Position numbers and translations under genes: made by a program. Below are positions 26,451 to 32,524 of a stretch of 64,000 nt of DNA, piece after piece; position 1 is the first letter of the stretch, and each line of letters begins with the position of its first letter. Source of the DNA: SIG710 sp045587665 (lineage in GTDB: Bacteria > Bacillota > Clostridia > Oscillospirales > CAG-272); assembly GCA_045587665.1 (NCBI GenBank), contig JAZNCT010000065.1, forward strand, positions 1 to 64,000, given 5' to 3'. The notes under the pieces were generated by a model. It was not told where the DNA came from. It searched no databases and worked only from the letters and a program-made list of their open reading frames with translations.

Positions 26451-26518
26451 CCGCCTCACTCCCACATAAGGCGGTTATTTCTATAATCGACAGGGGGCAA
26501 CCGACATCGGTGCTCTCC
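26438..26518 (-). ncRNA. Predicted antisense RNA (antitoxin) of cassette 1
   Basis: A consensus minus-strand promoter (26525-26553) would start an RNA near 26518. The RNA opens with a small hairpin and ends at the 11-bp stem AAATAACCGCC/GGCGGTTATTT followed by CTTTTTG. About 80 nt long, it is complementary to the 3' end of the toxin gene and its downstream region. This is inferred from promoter and terminator; no transcript data. Confidence 0.6.
26445..26480. terminator. Bidirectional hairpin at the toxin 1 stop codon
   Basis: Perfect 11-bp stem AAATAACCGCC (26445-26455) with 26470-26480, covering the TAA of the toxin. The T run is better on the minus side. Confidence 0.75.
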
Positions 26519-26524
26519 GTTATT

Positions 26525-26553
26525 ATTATATACCGCTTTATGCTTTTTGTCAA
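26525..26553 (-). promoter_or_regulatory. Antisense promoter of cassette 1
   Basis: Minus-strand TTGACA (26548-26553), 17 bases, TATAAT (26525-26530): a perfect consensus. The same promoter is found at 28547-28575. Confidence 0.8.
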
Positions 26554-26573
26554 TAGTTTTATTTGATTTATGA

Positions 26574-26605
26574 CCATTTTGTTGATGTCAACAAAATGGC
26601 TTTAT
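26574..26605 (+). terminator. Terminator downstream of cassette 1
   Basis: 12-bp stem CCATTTTGTTGA with its complement around TG, then a T-rich tract on the plus strand. It would end a longer toxin mRNA that spans the whole antisense region. Confidence 0.65.
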
Positions 26606-26641
26606 TTTTTAAATTCGTAATCGTTTGGAATTTTGGGCTGT

Positions 26642-27745
26642 TTAGATTAACAGCCTTTGTATCTCCGGAATAGGAACTCTTGCTGGCAATACTTCGCGAG
26701 TTATAGCGTTAATTCCGCTTCCGATGTTATGAGCATAATATAAATAGCTATACATTTCCGCCGAGATGTCATTGAAATCCTCACACAGTGATGCTTTTAC
26801 TGCATTAGGATAAATCAGTTTACAAACTATATCGGGATTTTCCAAGCACCAAGCGTATTTTTCTCTTTGAAGTTTCAGAGTTTCCGGAAATGCAAAGCCA
26901 ATATCGGTTAAAAGGTGCACAGTACGCTTCTGCATTCCAGCTTTAACAATATCTAAAGGAGAAACATCCTCGGAAATACAAACTATGCCATCACCAATAG
27001 CTTCTACGAGTATATTTTTATCAAGGCAAATATTTTCTAAGCCGTAATAGCTACTCAATATCGTTTCCCTGATTGCTTCAAGCGTTTCTTGTGAATATTT
27101 ATTAAAGAGTTTTGCCGTATATTCAAATTTTTCACATTTTTCTTCGGACAAGAGAGGGAAATCAAAATCAGCGTCTATTTCCCCCTTGCTTCCATCTTTG
27201 TTCAATACTCCTAAAAGAACAGCCAATCGGTATATATGTTTACATGGCAGTTGACGTTCTTCAAAATCTCTGCAAGTGCATATTAACAAAGAGGTATCGT
27301 AAATCTCTCCACTGCCGATAAACTGTCCCTTTTGCATAGATGAAGATATGATCTCAGGGATACAGTCGACAGATCTATCAAATCTACTCCATTGTCCGGG
27401 TGAATTTGTTGAAGCCCAACAGCCGAATCCGGATATCATACCGGGTACGGCAGTATCGTTCTTCAAAACCTGCTTAACCTCATCTTCTTTTACTCCGTCT
27501 GCGTCTATAACACCGAGCTCTATAGCCAATCTATACATATGTTTGCACGGCATTTTTCTGCTTTTGAAATCAAAACACTCGCAATATTCAAGTGTTGTAT
27601 GATATGTTCCGTGGCTTCCGCCGAATTTTCCGAATTTCTCCTCAACAGAAATATTTAAAGGAGTATTTTCTGCTCTTTTTGCTTTTTCAATTCTTTTATC
27701 TTGCCCCACGTAATCATGGCAATCCGACCATTTTGCAAAACTCAT
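26642..27745 (-). CDS. SWIM zinc-finger protein, prophage cargo
   Basis: A 367-residue protein with two SWIM-type zinc motifs: CECFDFKSRKMPCKHMYRLA (near residue 53) and CTCRDFEERQLPCKHIYRLA (near residue 160). Each has the CxCx(n)CxH layout and together they form an internal duplication. The C-terminal ~170 residues are helical and end VPIPEIQRLLI, with no recognised domain. SWIM domains bind nucleic acid or protein. The gene sits alone between two toxin-like cassettes in the lysogeny region, so it is likely a cargo gene expressed in the lysogen. Function unknown. Confidence 0.75.
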   Translation of the reverse strand: MSFAKWSDCHDYVGQDKRIEKAKRAENTPLNISVEEKFGKFGGSHGTYHTTLEYCECFDFKSRKMPCKHMYRLAIELGVIDADGVKEDEVKQVLKNDTAVPGMISGFGCWASTNSPGQWSRFDRSVDCIPEIISSSMQKGQFIGSGEIYDTSLLICTCRDFEERQLPCKHIYRLAVLLGVLNKDGSKGEIDADFDFPLLSEEKCEKFEYTAKLFNKYSQETLEAIRETILSSYYGLENICLDKNILVEAIGDGIVCISEDVSPLDIVKAGMQKRTVHLLTDIGFAFPETLKLQREKYAWCLENPDIVCKLIYPNAVKASLCEDFNDISAEMYSYLYYAHNIGSGINAITREVLPARVPIPEIQRLLI

Positions 27746-27969
27746 ATTGTTCTTACCAACTTTCTTAATATCGATGCCTCAAAATAATTCAATAAATTTA
27801 CCTATATGCCCGTGAGGGTTTTTATTCTTTGTTATTACTTAATATTTCTTATTTATACCCATTTTTTACAATAAAATTAAAAAAACGAGACTATTTGACA
27901 AAACATAACAAATTTTTCCATAAATTTCCATTATAATTAAATTACCAAATTATAGAAGGAGGAAATATT

Positions 27970-28083
27970 ATGGAAAATCAGAATTTACGTGAAGAACTGA
28001 AGTCCATCATTGAAGATGCCGATTTCAGTGAAAATGAACTGAAGATTTTAGTTGAAAAAGCAAAAGAAATTATGAATACATAA
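27970..28083 (+). CDS. Small acidic protein, unknown
   Basis: A 37-residue protein (MENQNLREELKSIIEDADFS then ENELKILVEKAKEIMNT), helical and acidic, after GAAGGAGG with good spacing. An AT-rich upstream region holds a TATAAT (27932-27937) but its best TTGACA is too far. It ends beside a truncated repressor tail. The ribosome site argues that it is real. I do not recognise it. Confidence 0.5.
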   Translation: MENQNLREELKSIIEDADFSENELKILVEKAKEIMNT

Positions 28084-28182
28084 TTTTTGGTTTTTGCTTT
28101 CAATTAAAAACTTCGCAAAAGACTTGAGCTGTTCGAGCTGTTTATCGTTCACCCGATAGATGTGTTTGAACAGCTCTCCTTT
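28084..28182 (-). pseudogene. Remnant of an XRE repressor C-terminus
   Basis: Reads ELFKHIYRVNDKQLEQLKSF then AKFLIESK, nearly the same as the C-termini of the repressor paralogues at 28.6-29.7 kb (for example ELFDHIDRMTADQLEQLKSY). The N-terminal HTH is missing. It abuts the sense promoter of cassette 2, so recombination among paralogues or cassette insertion probably cut it. Confidence 0.65.
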
Positions 28183-28195
28183 TTCTGCAAAGTTC

Positions 28196-28224
28196 TTGAC
28201 AAAAATTGTCAGTTGTGATATACT
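28196..28224 (+). promoter_or_regulatory. Sense promoter of type I toxin-like cassette 2
   Basis: TTGACA (28196-28201), 17 bases, TATACT (28219-28224). The leader repeats that of cassette 1 (CGGAGAACACCAT then CGGTGGCGGTTGCTTCC). It has hairpins TTCCTTTC/GAAAGGAA (28279-28303) and CTCCTTTC/GAAAGGAG (28312-28337), the second covering the ribosome site. Confidence 0.7.
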
Positions 28225-28373
28225 TTTCTCGGATACCCGAGAGGGAATCCCGGAGAACACCATTACGGTGGCGGTTGCTTCCTTTCTTTAATTACGAAAG
28301 GAACATCTTTGCTCCTTTCGATTAACATTGAAAGGAGTGGTGCTTATGATTTTCATTATGCACCTTGTTGAGC

Positions 28374-28451
28374 ATGGTTACATACGAAGCCTTATTTGCT
28401 TTTGCTATGGTACTTATTGCGCTTGCGGCTTTATTTATCGACCGCAAATGA
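28374..28451 (+). CDS. Holin-like hydrophobic peptide, candidate type I toxin (copy 2)
   Basis: A 25-residue peptide with head MVTYEAL, a membrane helix (FAFAMVLIALAALF) and a short IDRK tail. It aligns with copy 1 (VTWE/VTYE and ID). Its ATG lies 37 bases after the strong GAAAGGAG site; that site instead serves an overlapping ORF in another frame starting at 28346. Either the copy has drifted out of register or the overlapping ORF works as a translated leader, as mok does for hok. The downstream hairpin and antisense promoter are intact. Confidence 0.6.
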   Translation: MVTYEALFAFAMVLIALAALFIDRK

Positions 28452-28454
28452 TAA

Positions 28455-28540
28455 CAAAAAAAGATAACCGCCTGACTTCCCAATCTAAACGGTTATCTTT
28501 TAACTATTAGTACTGGGAGCAACCGTCATCGGTGCTCTCC
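28455..28540 (-). ncRNA. Predicted antisense RNA (antitoxin) of cassette 2
   Basis: A minus-strand promoter at 28547-28575 starts near 28540. The RNA begins with CGGAGAGCACCGATGACGG, able to fold with GGTTGCTCC, and ends at a 12-bp hairpin (28459-28501) followed by seven T. It overlaps the 3' end of the toxin 2 mRNA. Inferred from signals only. Confidence 0.6.
28459..28501. terminator. Bidirectional hairpin after toxin 2
   Basis: 12-bp stem AAAAGATAACCG with CGGTTATCTTTT, A run on the left and T on the right, so it can stop both strands. Confidence 0.8.
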
Positions 28541-28546
28541 GTTATT

Positions 28547-28575
28547 ATTATATACCGCTTTTTATGTTTTGTCAA
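28547..28575 (-). promoter_or_regulatory. Antisense promoter of cassette 2
   Basis: Minus-strand TTGACA (28570-28575), 17 bases, TATAAT (28547-28552), matching the cassette 1 promoter including flanks. Confidence 0.8.
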
Positions 28576-28580
28576 TAGTT

Positions 28581-29023
28581 TTATTTGTTTTTGCTCTCAT
28601 CTAAATATTTTATAAAAACTTTGAGCTGTTCGAGCTGTTCATCGGTCATTTGATCGATGCAAACGAACAGCTCTTTTTTATTATTGTCTATAGGCGATGC
28701 CGGGGCGGCTTCTTCTTTACCCAAAAGGAAATCAATCGATACGCCGAAATAGTCGGCTATATGATTTAACATTGATTTTATGTGCTCAAATAGCTCTTTC
28801 TCGTTGCCTTCTATTGGTGATGCTGGGGGATTTTCCTCTTTTTCTAAAAGATATTCTACCGATACATCAAAATAGTCAGCAATTTTCCTTAAAGTTGTTT
28901 GCCTTGGTACTGTATTATTATCCCAACACGAGAATGCTGCACCCGAAAGCCCAATAGCTTTGCATACTGCCGTAGGTGCTACATTTTTTTCGAACATAAT
29001 TTTATAAAAATATCTTTGAACAT
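28581..29023 (-). pseudogene. Third XRE repressor paralogue, frameshifted near the start, with duplicated C-terminal module
   Basis: From 29023 the frame reads MFKDIFIKLC and then fails; the homologous frame continues FEKNVAPTAVCKAIGLSGAA. One T missing near 28995 would restore the match to its neighbour. An ATG at 28997 could give a shortened 138-residue protein lacking HTH helix 1. The C-terminal linker module appears twice (YLLEKEENPPASPI and FLLGKEEAAPASPI), as if two paralogues fused. Its start is 1 base after the preceding stop. Confidence 0.6.
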
Positions 29024-29024
29024 A

Positions 29025-29348
29025 TTACTTATCGTTTTTATTATCGATTAAATATTTCACCAAAACTTTGAGTTCTTGAATTTGTTCATCGGTCATCTGA
29101 TCGATGTGATCGAACAGTTCTTTTTTATTTTCATCAGCAGGTGAGGATGGGGCGGCTTTTTCTTTTTCTAAAAGATGTTCTACCGATACCTCAAAATAGT
29201 CAGCAATCTTCTGTAAATTTTTAGTGTTTGGCATAGCACCGTTTTTCCACTTTGTAATCGAGCCATGAGCAATGCCAATTTCTTTGACCACTTGCAACGG
29301 CTTCATTCTTTTTTCAGTGCAAAGATTATAAAAGTTATTCCAAAACAT
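29025..29348 (-). CDS. XRE-family repressor paralogue 2
   Basis: A 107-residue Cro/CI-type regulator. The HTH lies at about residues 10-55 (VVKEIGIAHGSITKWKNGAM), followed by IADYFEVSVEHLLEKEKAAP and a helical C-terminus (DQMTDEQIQELKVLVKYLID). The start at 29348 is 1 base after the stop of the upstream paralogue (TAG-A-ATG), so translation is coupled. It is part of a tandem repressor operon controlling the lysogeny region. Its specificity helix differs clearly from its neighbours. Confidence 0.7.
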   Translation of the reverse strand: MFWNNFYNLCTEKRMKPLQVVKEIGIAHGSITKWKNGAMPNTKNLQKIADYFEVSVEHLLEKEKAAPSSPADENKKELFDHIDQMTDEQIQELKVLVKYLIDNKNDK

Positions 29349-29349
29349 T

Positions 29350-29673
29350 CTATTTTCTGCTATCAATTAAAAACTTCGCATAAGACTTGAGCTGTTCTAG
29401 TTGGTCAGCGGTCATTCGGTCGATGTGATCAAATAATTCTTTTTTGTTGTCATCTAAAGGTGATGCTGGGACGGTTTCTTCTTTTCCTAAAAGATAATCT
29501 ACCGATACTCCAAAATAGTCGGCTATTTGTGGAAGATATTTAGTGTAAGAGTTACTTTTGCCGCTTTTCCAATCGCTGAAAGCTTGTTTACCAACTCCTA
29601 GATGTTCACATAAATCTTTTTGTTTTTTTGATTGAATAGATAATTCTTTTATAATATTGTTCAAAATATGCAA
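29350..29673 (-). CDS. XRE-family repressor paralogue 1 (lysogeny regulator candidate)
   Basis: A 107-residue HTH protein: DLCEHLGVGKQAFSDWKSGK is the HTH core, then IADYFGVSVDYLLGKEETVP and the shared C-terminal helix DRMTADQLEQLKSYAKFLID. The start is assigned to TTG at 29673, with AAAGGCAGG 8 bases upstream, because it gives the same length (107) as the next paralogue; the open frame extends to 29826 through the promoter. It is first in the tandem array and nearest to the face-to-face promoters, so it is the best candidate for the prophage repressor. Confidence 0.7.
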   Translation of the reverse strand: MHILNNIIKELSIQSKKQKDLCEHLGVGKQAFSDWKSGKSNSYTKYLPQIADYFGVSVDYLLGKEETVPASPLDDNKKELFDHIDRMTADQLEQLKSYAKFLIDSRK

Positions 29674-29731
29674 AAATCTTACCTGCCTTTCGTTTATATT
29701 CAACGAAATTCGAAAAAATCTTATTTTTGTC

Positions 29732-29826
29732 TTGACAGTAAGATATTTTCGTACTATAATGTTATTGCAAACAAAAAAATGTTTTACTGTTGCTTTTATT
29801 ATACAGTAAAAAGATGTTTTTGTCAA
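29732..29826. promoter_or_regulatory. Face-to-face promoters and operators of the prophage switch
   Basis: Plus promoter TTGACA (29732-29737), 17 bases, TATAAT (29755-29760) drives the early genes. Minus promoter TTGACA (29821-29826), 17 bases, TATAAT (29798-29803) drives the repressor array. They point toward each other, so their transcripts overlap. The minus -10 is enclosed by inverted repeat TTTTACTGT/ACAGTAAAA, and another ACAGTAA overlaps the plus -35. Confidence 0.7.
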
Positions 29827-29854
29827 GGAAAGTTATAAATAAAGGAGAGGAAAA

Positions 29855-30082
29855 ATGCCAAAGTATCTAACCCGCAAGGAAAAGAAAATCATTAAGAACC
29901 TCAAAGAAAGCTTGACGGCTATGAGTGACACCATGAACAAAGAAGTCTTGAAGCGTTCAAACGAGGGCGCACTCATGACAGATGAAGAGTTGGAGCGGAT
30001 GTCACGAACCGAATATCTGATTTCACTTACGCTTCTCTGTCTCGAACGCTTTGAAGAGGCAAAGAGAGGGGGCAAGAGATGA
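29855..30082 (+). CDS. Phage early protein, unknown
   Basis: A 75-residue, highly charged helical protein starting MPKYLTRKEKKIIKNLKESL. GGAGAGG precedes the ATG. First gene of the rightward early operon, 95 bases after the plus promoter, so it is a candidate Cro-like or excision function by position. No HTH is obvious. It overlaps the next gene as ATGA. Confidence 0.55.
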   Translation: MPKYLTRKEKKIIKNLKESLTAMSDTMNKEVLKRSNEGALMTDEELERMSRTEYLISLTLLCLERFEEAKRGGKR

Positions 30083-30330
30083 AAGACAAAAGGTATGAAA
30101 TGATTTTGGAGAATAGCAGAGATGCACTGCTTGACGCTTCGAGAGCATTAAAGAAAGAAACCGAAAAGCTTAAAAGTGCAAAAGTGCCTGATCTCACCGC
30201 TTCAATGAAGCTATGCGAGGCTCTACATTCCGCATCTTTCGCTTTACTCCGCATGGAAGGGGTCAATGAACCGCTATCTCCCATCGGAGAGTATATTTCA
30301 AACAATGTACTTAATTACAAATTTATTTAA
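30079..30330 (+). CDS. Phage early protein, unknown
   Basis: An 83-residue helical protein (MKDKRYEMILENSRDALLDA). Its start overlaps the previous stop (ATGA). Its pattern resembles the next gene (DALLDYTKVLKSD versus DALLDASRALKKE), so the two may be distant duplicates. No known motif. Confidence 0.55.
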   Translation: MKDKRYEMILENSRDALLDASRALKKETEKLKSAKVPDLTASMKLCEALHSASFALLRMEGVNEPLSPIGEYISNNVLNYKFI

Positions 30331-30343
30331 AAAGGAGCTTATT

Positions 30344-30598
30344 ATGAACGCACAAACTTACAAGTACAACCCAACCGAAAAAGACCTTGAAATTATCTCA
30401 AATGTTAAGGACGCTCTGCTTGATTACACCAAGGTGTTGAAAAGCGACGTCAAAAAAAGCATTTCCGATGGTAATGCAACCTCGGAAATGCTTGACGGAA
30501 GAATTAGAATGCTCGGCTATGTTATGTCCCCTCTTCGTGCCTGCAAAACAATTGAGGGGGATTCTGAATCTGTCACTCAGTATTTTTCCCATTCGTAA
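30344..30598 (+). CDS. Phage early protein, unknown
   Basis: An 84-residue protein starting MNAQTYKYNPTEKDLEIIS, after AAAGGAG. It shares the DALLDY(T/A)xxLK pattern with the gene before it. Its last ~20 bases overlap the tail of a converging minus-strand gene. No function recognised. Confidence 0.55.
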   Translation: MNAQTYKYNPTEKDLEIISNVKDALLDYTKVLKSDVKKSISDGNATSEMLDGRIRMLGYVMSPLRACKTIEGDSESVTQYFSHS

Positions 30599-30807
30599 AG
30601 ATCTGTGGGGGCGTCACCTTCGGGGTACTGACCGTCAAGGATATCCCATTCAAAACACCCGGTAACATGACAGTATACATTGCTTGCGAGTGCAACAGGA
30701 TCGCTTGCCTCTCCATAAATCTGATTATCAAGAATCAGAGCATATTTTCCGCTTTCCGAACGGAATTTGATAATAAATGTACCAACAGAACTTTCAAATT
30801 TCCACAT
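30577..30807 (-). CDS. Small protein from a separate, repressor-like promoter
   Basis: A 76-residue protein from MWKFESSVG; starts at 30819 (MGVVM) or further upstream are possible. The C-terminal half is acidic and aromatic (CFEWDILDGQYPEGDAPTDL). Alone on the minus strand within the early region, it has its own promoter at 30895-30923 that resembles the repressor promoter. That suggests expression in the lysogen, so it may be a cargo or immunity gene. Family not recognised. Confidence 0.5.
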   Translation of the reverse strand: MWKFESSVGTFIIKFRSESGKYALILDNQIYGEASDPVALASNVYCHVTGCFEWDILDGQYPEGDAPTDLYEWEKY

Positions 30808-30894
30808 AACAACACCCATTTTTAATTTTTTACCAAAGCAAATTTTAACATGAATTTCAAAATTATCAATAAAAATTGTTTTACCGTTGCTTTC

Positions 30895-30923
30895 ATTATA
30901 CAACGAAAAGCAGTTTTTGTCAA
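30895..30923 (-). promoter_or_regulatory. Second copy of the repressor-type promoter
   Basis: Minus-strand TTGACA (30918-30923), 17 bases, TATAAT (30895-30900). The surrounding sequence (ACCGTTGCTTTCATTATACA) repeats that of 29781-29803, including an inverted repeat around the -10 (CGTTG/CAACG). Confidence 0.7.
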
Positions 30924-30950
30924 GAAAAGAAGTAAACAGGAGGTAAAAAT

Positions 30951-31157
30951 ATGAGTTACAACGAAATCAAGGCCCATTTGGCACTGCTCGGCAAGACCGG
31001 GCGAGACGTGATCGAGGAGTTGCGCCGCAGGGGTATCAACGTTAGCGACAGCACTTTCAGCAAGGCAATAAAGAACGTCGACAGCTCCCCGGCTATTCAA
31101 AGGATCAGAAATGAAACCATAACTATTCTTAACGAATGGCAAGAACCAAAAAAATGA
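30951..31157 (+). CDS. Small HTH-type phage protein
   Basis: A 68-residue protein with an HTH-like middle (DVIEELRRRGINVSDSTFSKAI), after AGGAGG. Resembles short DNA-binding proteins of phage early regions (Cro or replication-control type). A 160-base gap follows with no clear signal except AT-rich sequence and several short T runs. Role uncertain. Confidence 0.55.
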   Translation: MSYNEIKAHLALLGKTGRDVIEELRRRGINVSDSTFSKAIKNVDSSPAIQRIRNETITILNEWQEPKK

Positions 31158-31318
31158 AAAAAGCAACCGCAAATGAAATAAAAAATCCCTGCAAAGTATT
31201 GAGCGGTAGCTCGAACACCTTGTCAAATATAGTAAAAAATGAATAAGTGCGGCGAAATACGTGCGCACCATTTCGGAGACAAGGCTCAAAATAACAATTG
31301 ATATTTAAGGAGACACTT

Positions 31319-31555
31319 ATGAACGGGAGCAACAGAGAAAACAGAATAGTCAAGGGCATTGTTTGCTACAGGAATGATGACGGTTCTTTCAGCGATGATA
31401 TTGATGAAATCTACTGCGACGAATCTGAAGCCGAAGAGCTGACCGAATATGAAAAAACAAAGCTCACATATTTTGCGGAGAAGGTTCTCGCTCCCATGTT
31501 CATTAAGTACGTAAGGACATTAGAGGAGCGCAGGAATGCACCTTCAAATAGATAA
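31319..31555 (+). CDS. Phage protein, unknown
   Basis: A 78-residue acidic protein (MNGSNRENRIVKGIVCYRND), after AAGGAG. The longer in-frame upstream start lacks a ribosome site. No recognised domain; it begins a run of tightly packed early genes. Confidence 0.5.
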   Translation: MNGSNRENRIVKGIVCYRNDDGSFSDDIDEIYCDESEAEELTEYEKTKLTYFAEKVLAPMFIKYVRTLEERRNAPSNR

Positions 31556-31569
31556 AAAGGAGAAAAAAC

Positions 31570-31980
31570 ATGAAAAAGATTATCGGAAAGATCCGCTTTG
31601 GTGGGAACGAGCTGGCGTTCAGCTTTGGCAATGGCAAAATGGACGTTGATGTGGAGACCATGAGAGACTTCACGGCAAAAGAACAGGAGACCGTGAATGA
31701 GGTCATCGGCGACATTGCCCGCATCTGCGCAAAGCTGACGAACAGAATCCATTACGAGAGCGAAACAACGAAAGCCTTTGCATGGCTTCCCAAGCTCTTC
31801 CCCACAAAAAAAGTACTTCAAAAAGAAGAACACCGCACTTTAAACACATTGTCCGCAAATTTCGGCAGCGGCGCAAAGAGAATACCCGATACCGAGCATT
31901 CTGACAGATTTTATATTGAGCTTGGCGGAATGAGGCTTATAGAAGAAAATGGCATCATCGTCGGCTGGTATGTGCCGTGA
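31570..31980 (+). CDS. Phage protein, unknown
   Basis: A 136-residue protein starting MKKIIGKIRFGGNELAFSFG, after AAAAAGGAG. Mixed alpha/beta with a basic centre (KLFPTKKVLQKEEHR). I do not recognise the family; it lies 14 bases after the previous gene. Confidence 0.5.
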   Translation: MKKIIGKIRFGGNELAFSFGNGKMDVDVETMRDFTAKEQETVNEVIGDIARICAKLTNRIHYESETTKAFAWLPKLFPTKKVLQKEEHRTLNTLSANFGSGAKRIPDTEHSDRFYIELGGMRLIEENGIIVGWYVP

Positions 31981-31987
31981 GAGAAAT

Positions 31988-32113
31988 ATGGAAAAGGAAA
32001 GATTCACCCCACTGCCGAAATCGGTGGCGGAGAAGATTATTTTGAAGGTTTACAGTCGATTTTTCGACCTGCGGCAGACGAAGATCATGAAAGGAGCGGG
32101 CGGTAATGGATAG
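31988..32113 (+). CDS. Very small basic phage protein
   Basis: A 41-residue ORF (MEKERFTPLPKSVAEKIILK), 7 bases after the previous stop and overlapping the next start by 8 bases. The ribosome site is weak (GAGAG), but the tight fit between two genes supports it. Basic and helical; function unknown. Confidence 0.4.
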   Translation: MEKERFTPLPKSVAEKIILKVYSRFFDLRQTKIMKGAGGNG

Positions 32114-32327
32114 CGAAAAAACAACCCCGGCGGAGCATGCGAAAATGACGCTGGCTATTGCGATGGCTAAAGAAAACATTCGTCTCTCCGAAAAGGGAAC
32201 TATCAAAGAGGAGCGCAGCGACATCAGAGCCTTAATTCTCGAAGGTGCGTTTCTGATTCTCGAAGATGAGCGATCGCGCCATGAAGATAAAAATGCTCCG
32301 ATAATCGATACAAAGAGGTGGCTATGA
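32106..32327 (+). CDS. Phage protein, unknown
   Basis: A 73-residue charged, helical protein (MDSEKTTPAEHAKMTLAIAM), after GAAAGGAG. It overlaps the ends of both neighbours. No recognised motif. Confidence 0.5.
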   Translation: MDSEKTTPAEHAKMTLAIAMAKENIRLSEKGTIKEERSDIRALILEGAFLILEDERSRHEDKNAPIIDTKRWL

Positions 32328-32524
32328 TGGAGACTGTAAGAAACAAGATATACCGTGCCGCAGTATGGATATTAACAATAATTTGCACGCTGATTGGATT
32401 CTGGATGCTCATATCCTTCTTTGACATTGTGACCCACAACATGGAGAGCTATGCCGGCTACGGTGAGTATCTTGAATGGAATTTCTTCACAACGATGTGG
32501 GATGTTATCAGGGGGCAGACATGA
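32324..32524 (+). CDS. Small phage membrane protein
   Basis: A 66-residue protein with one membrane segment (about residues 11-33, AVWILTIICTLIGFWMLISF) and an aromatic tail. The start at 32324 follows AAAGAGG. It overlaps the helicase-methylase start as ATGA, so the two are coupled. Its role next to a DNA-modifying enzyme is not obvious. Confidence 0.5.
   Translation: MMETVRNKIYRAAVWILTIICTLIGFWMLISFFDIVTHNMESYAGYGEYLEWNFFTTMWDVIRGQT

Noticed and set aside
28328..28510. 60-residue Cys-rich frame over toxin copy 2 as the real product
   Set aside because: Its sequence has no match to copy 1, while the overlapping VTYEAL peptide aligns with it; kept only as a possible leader.
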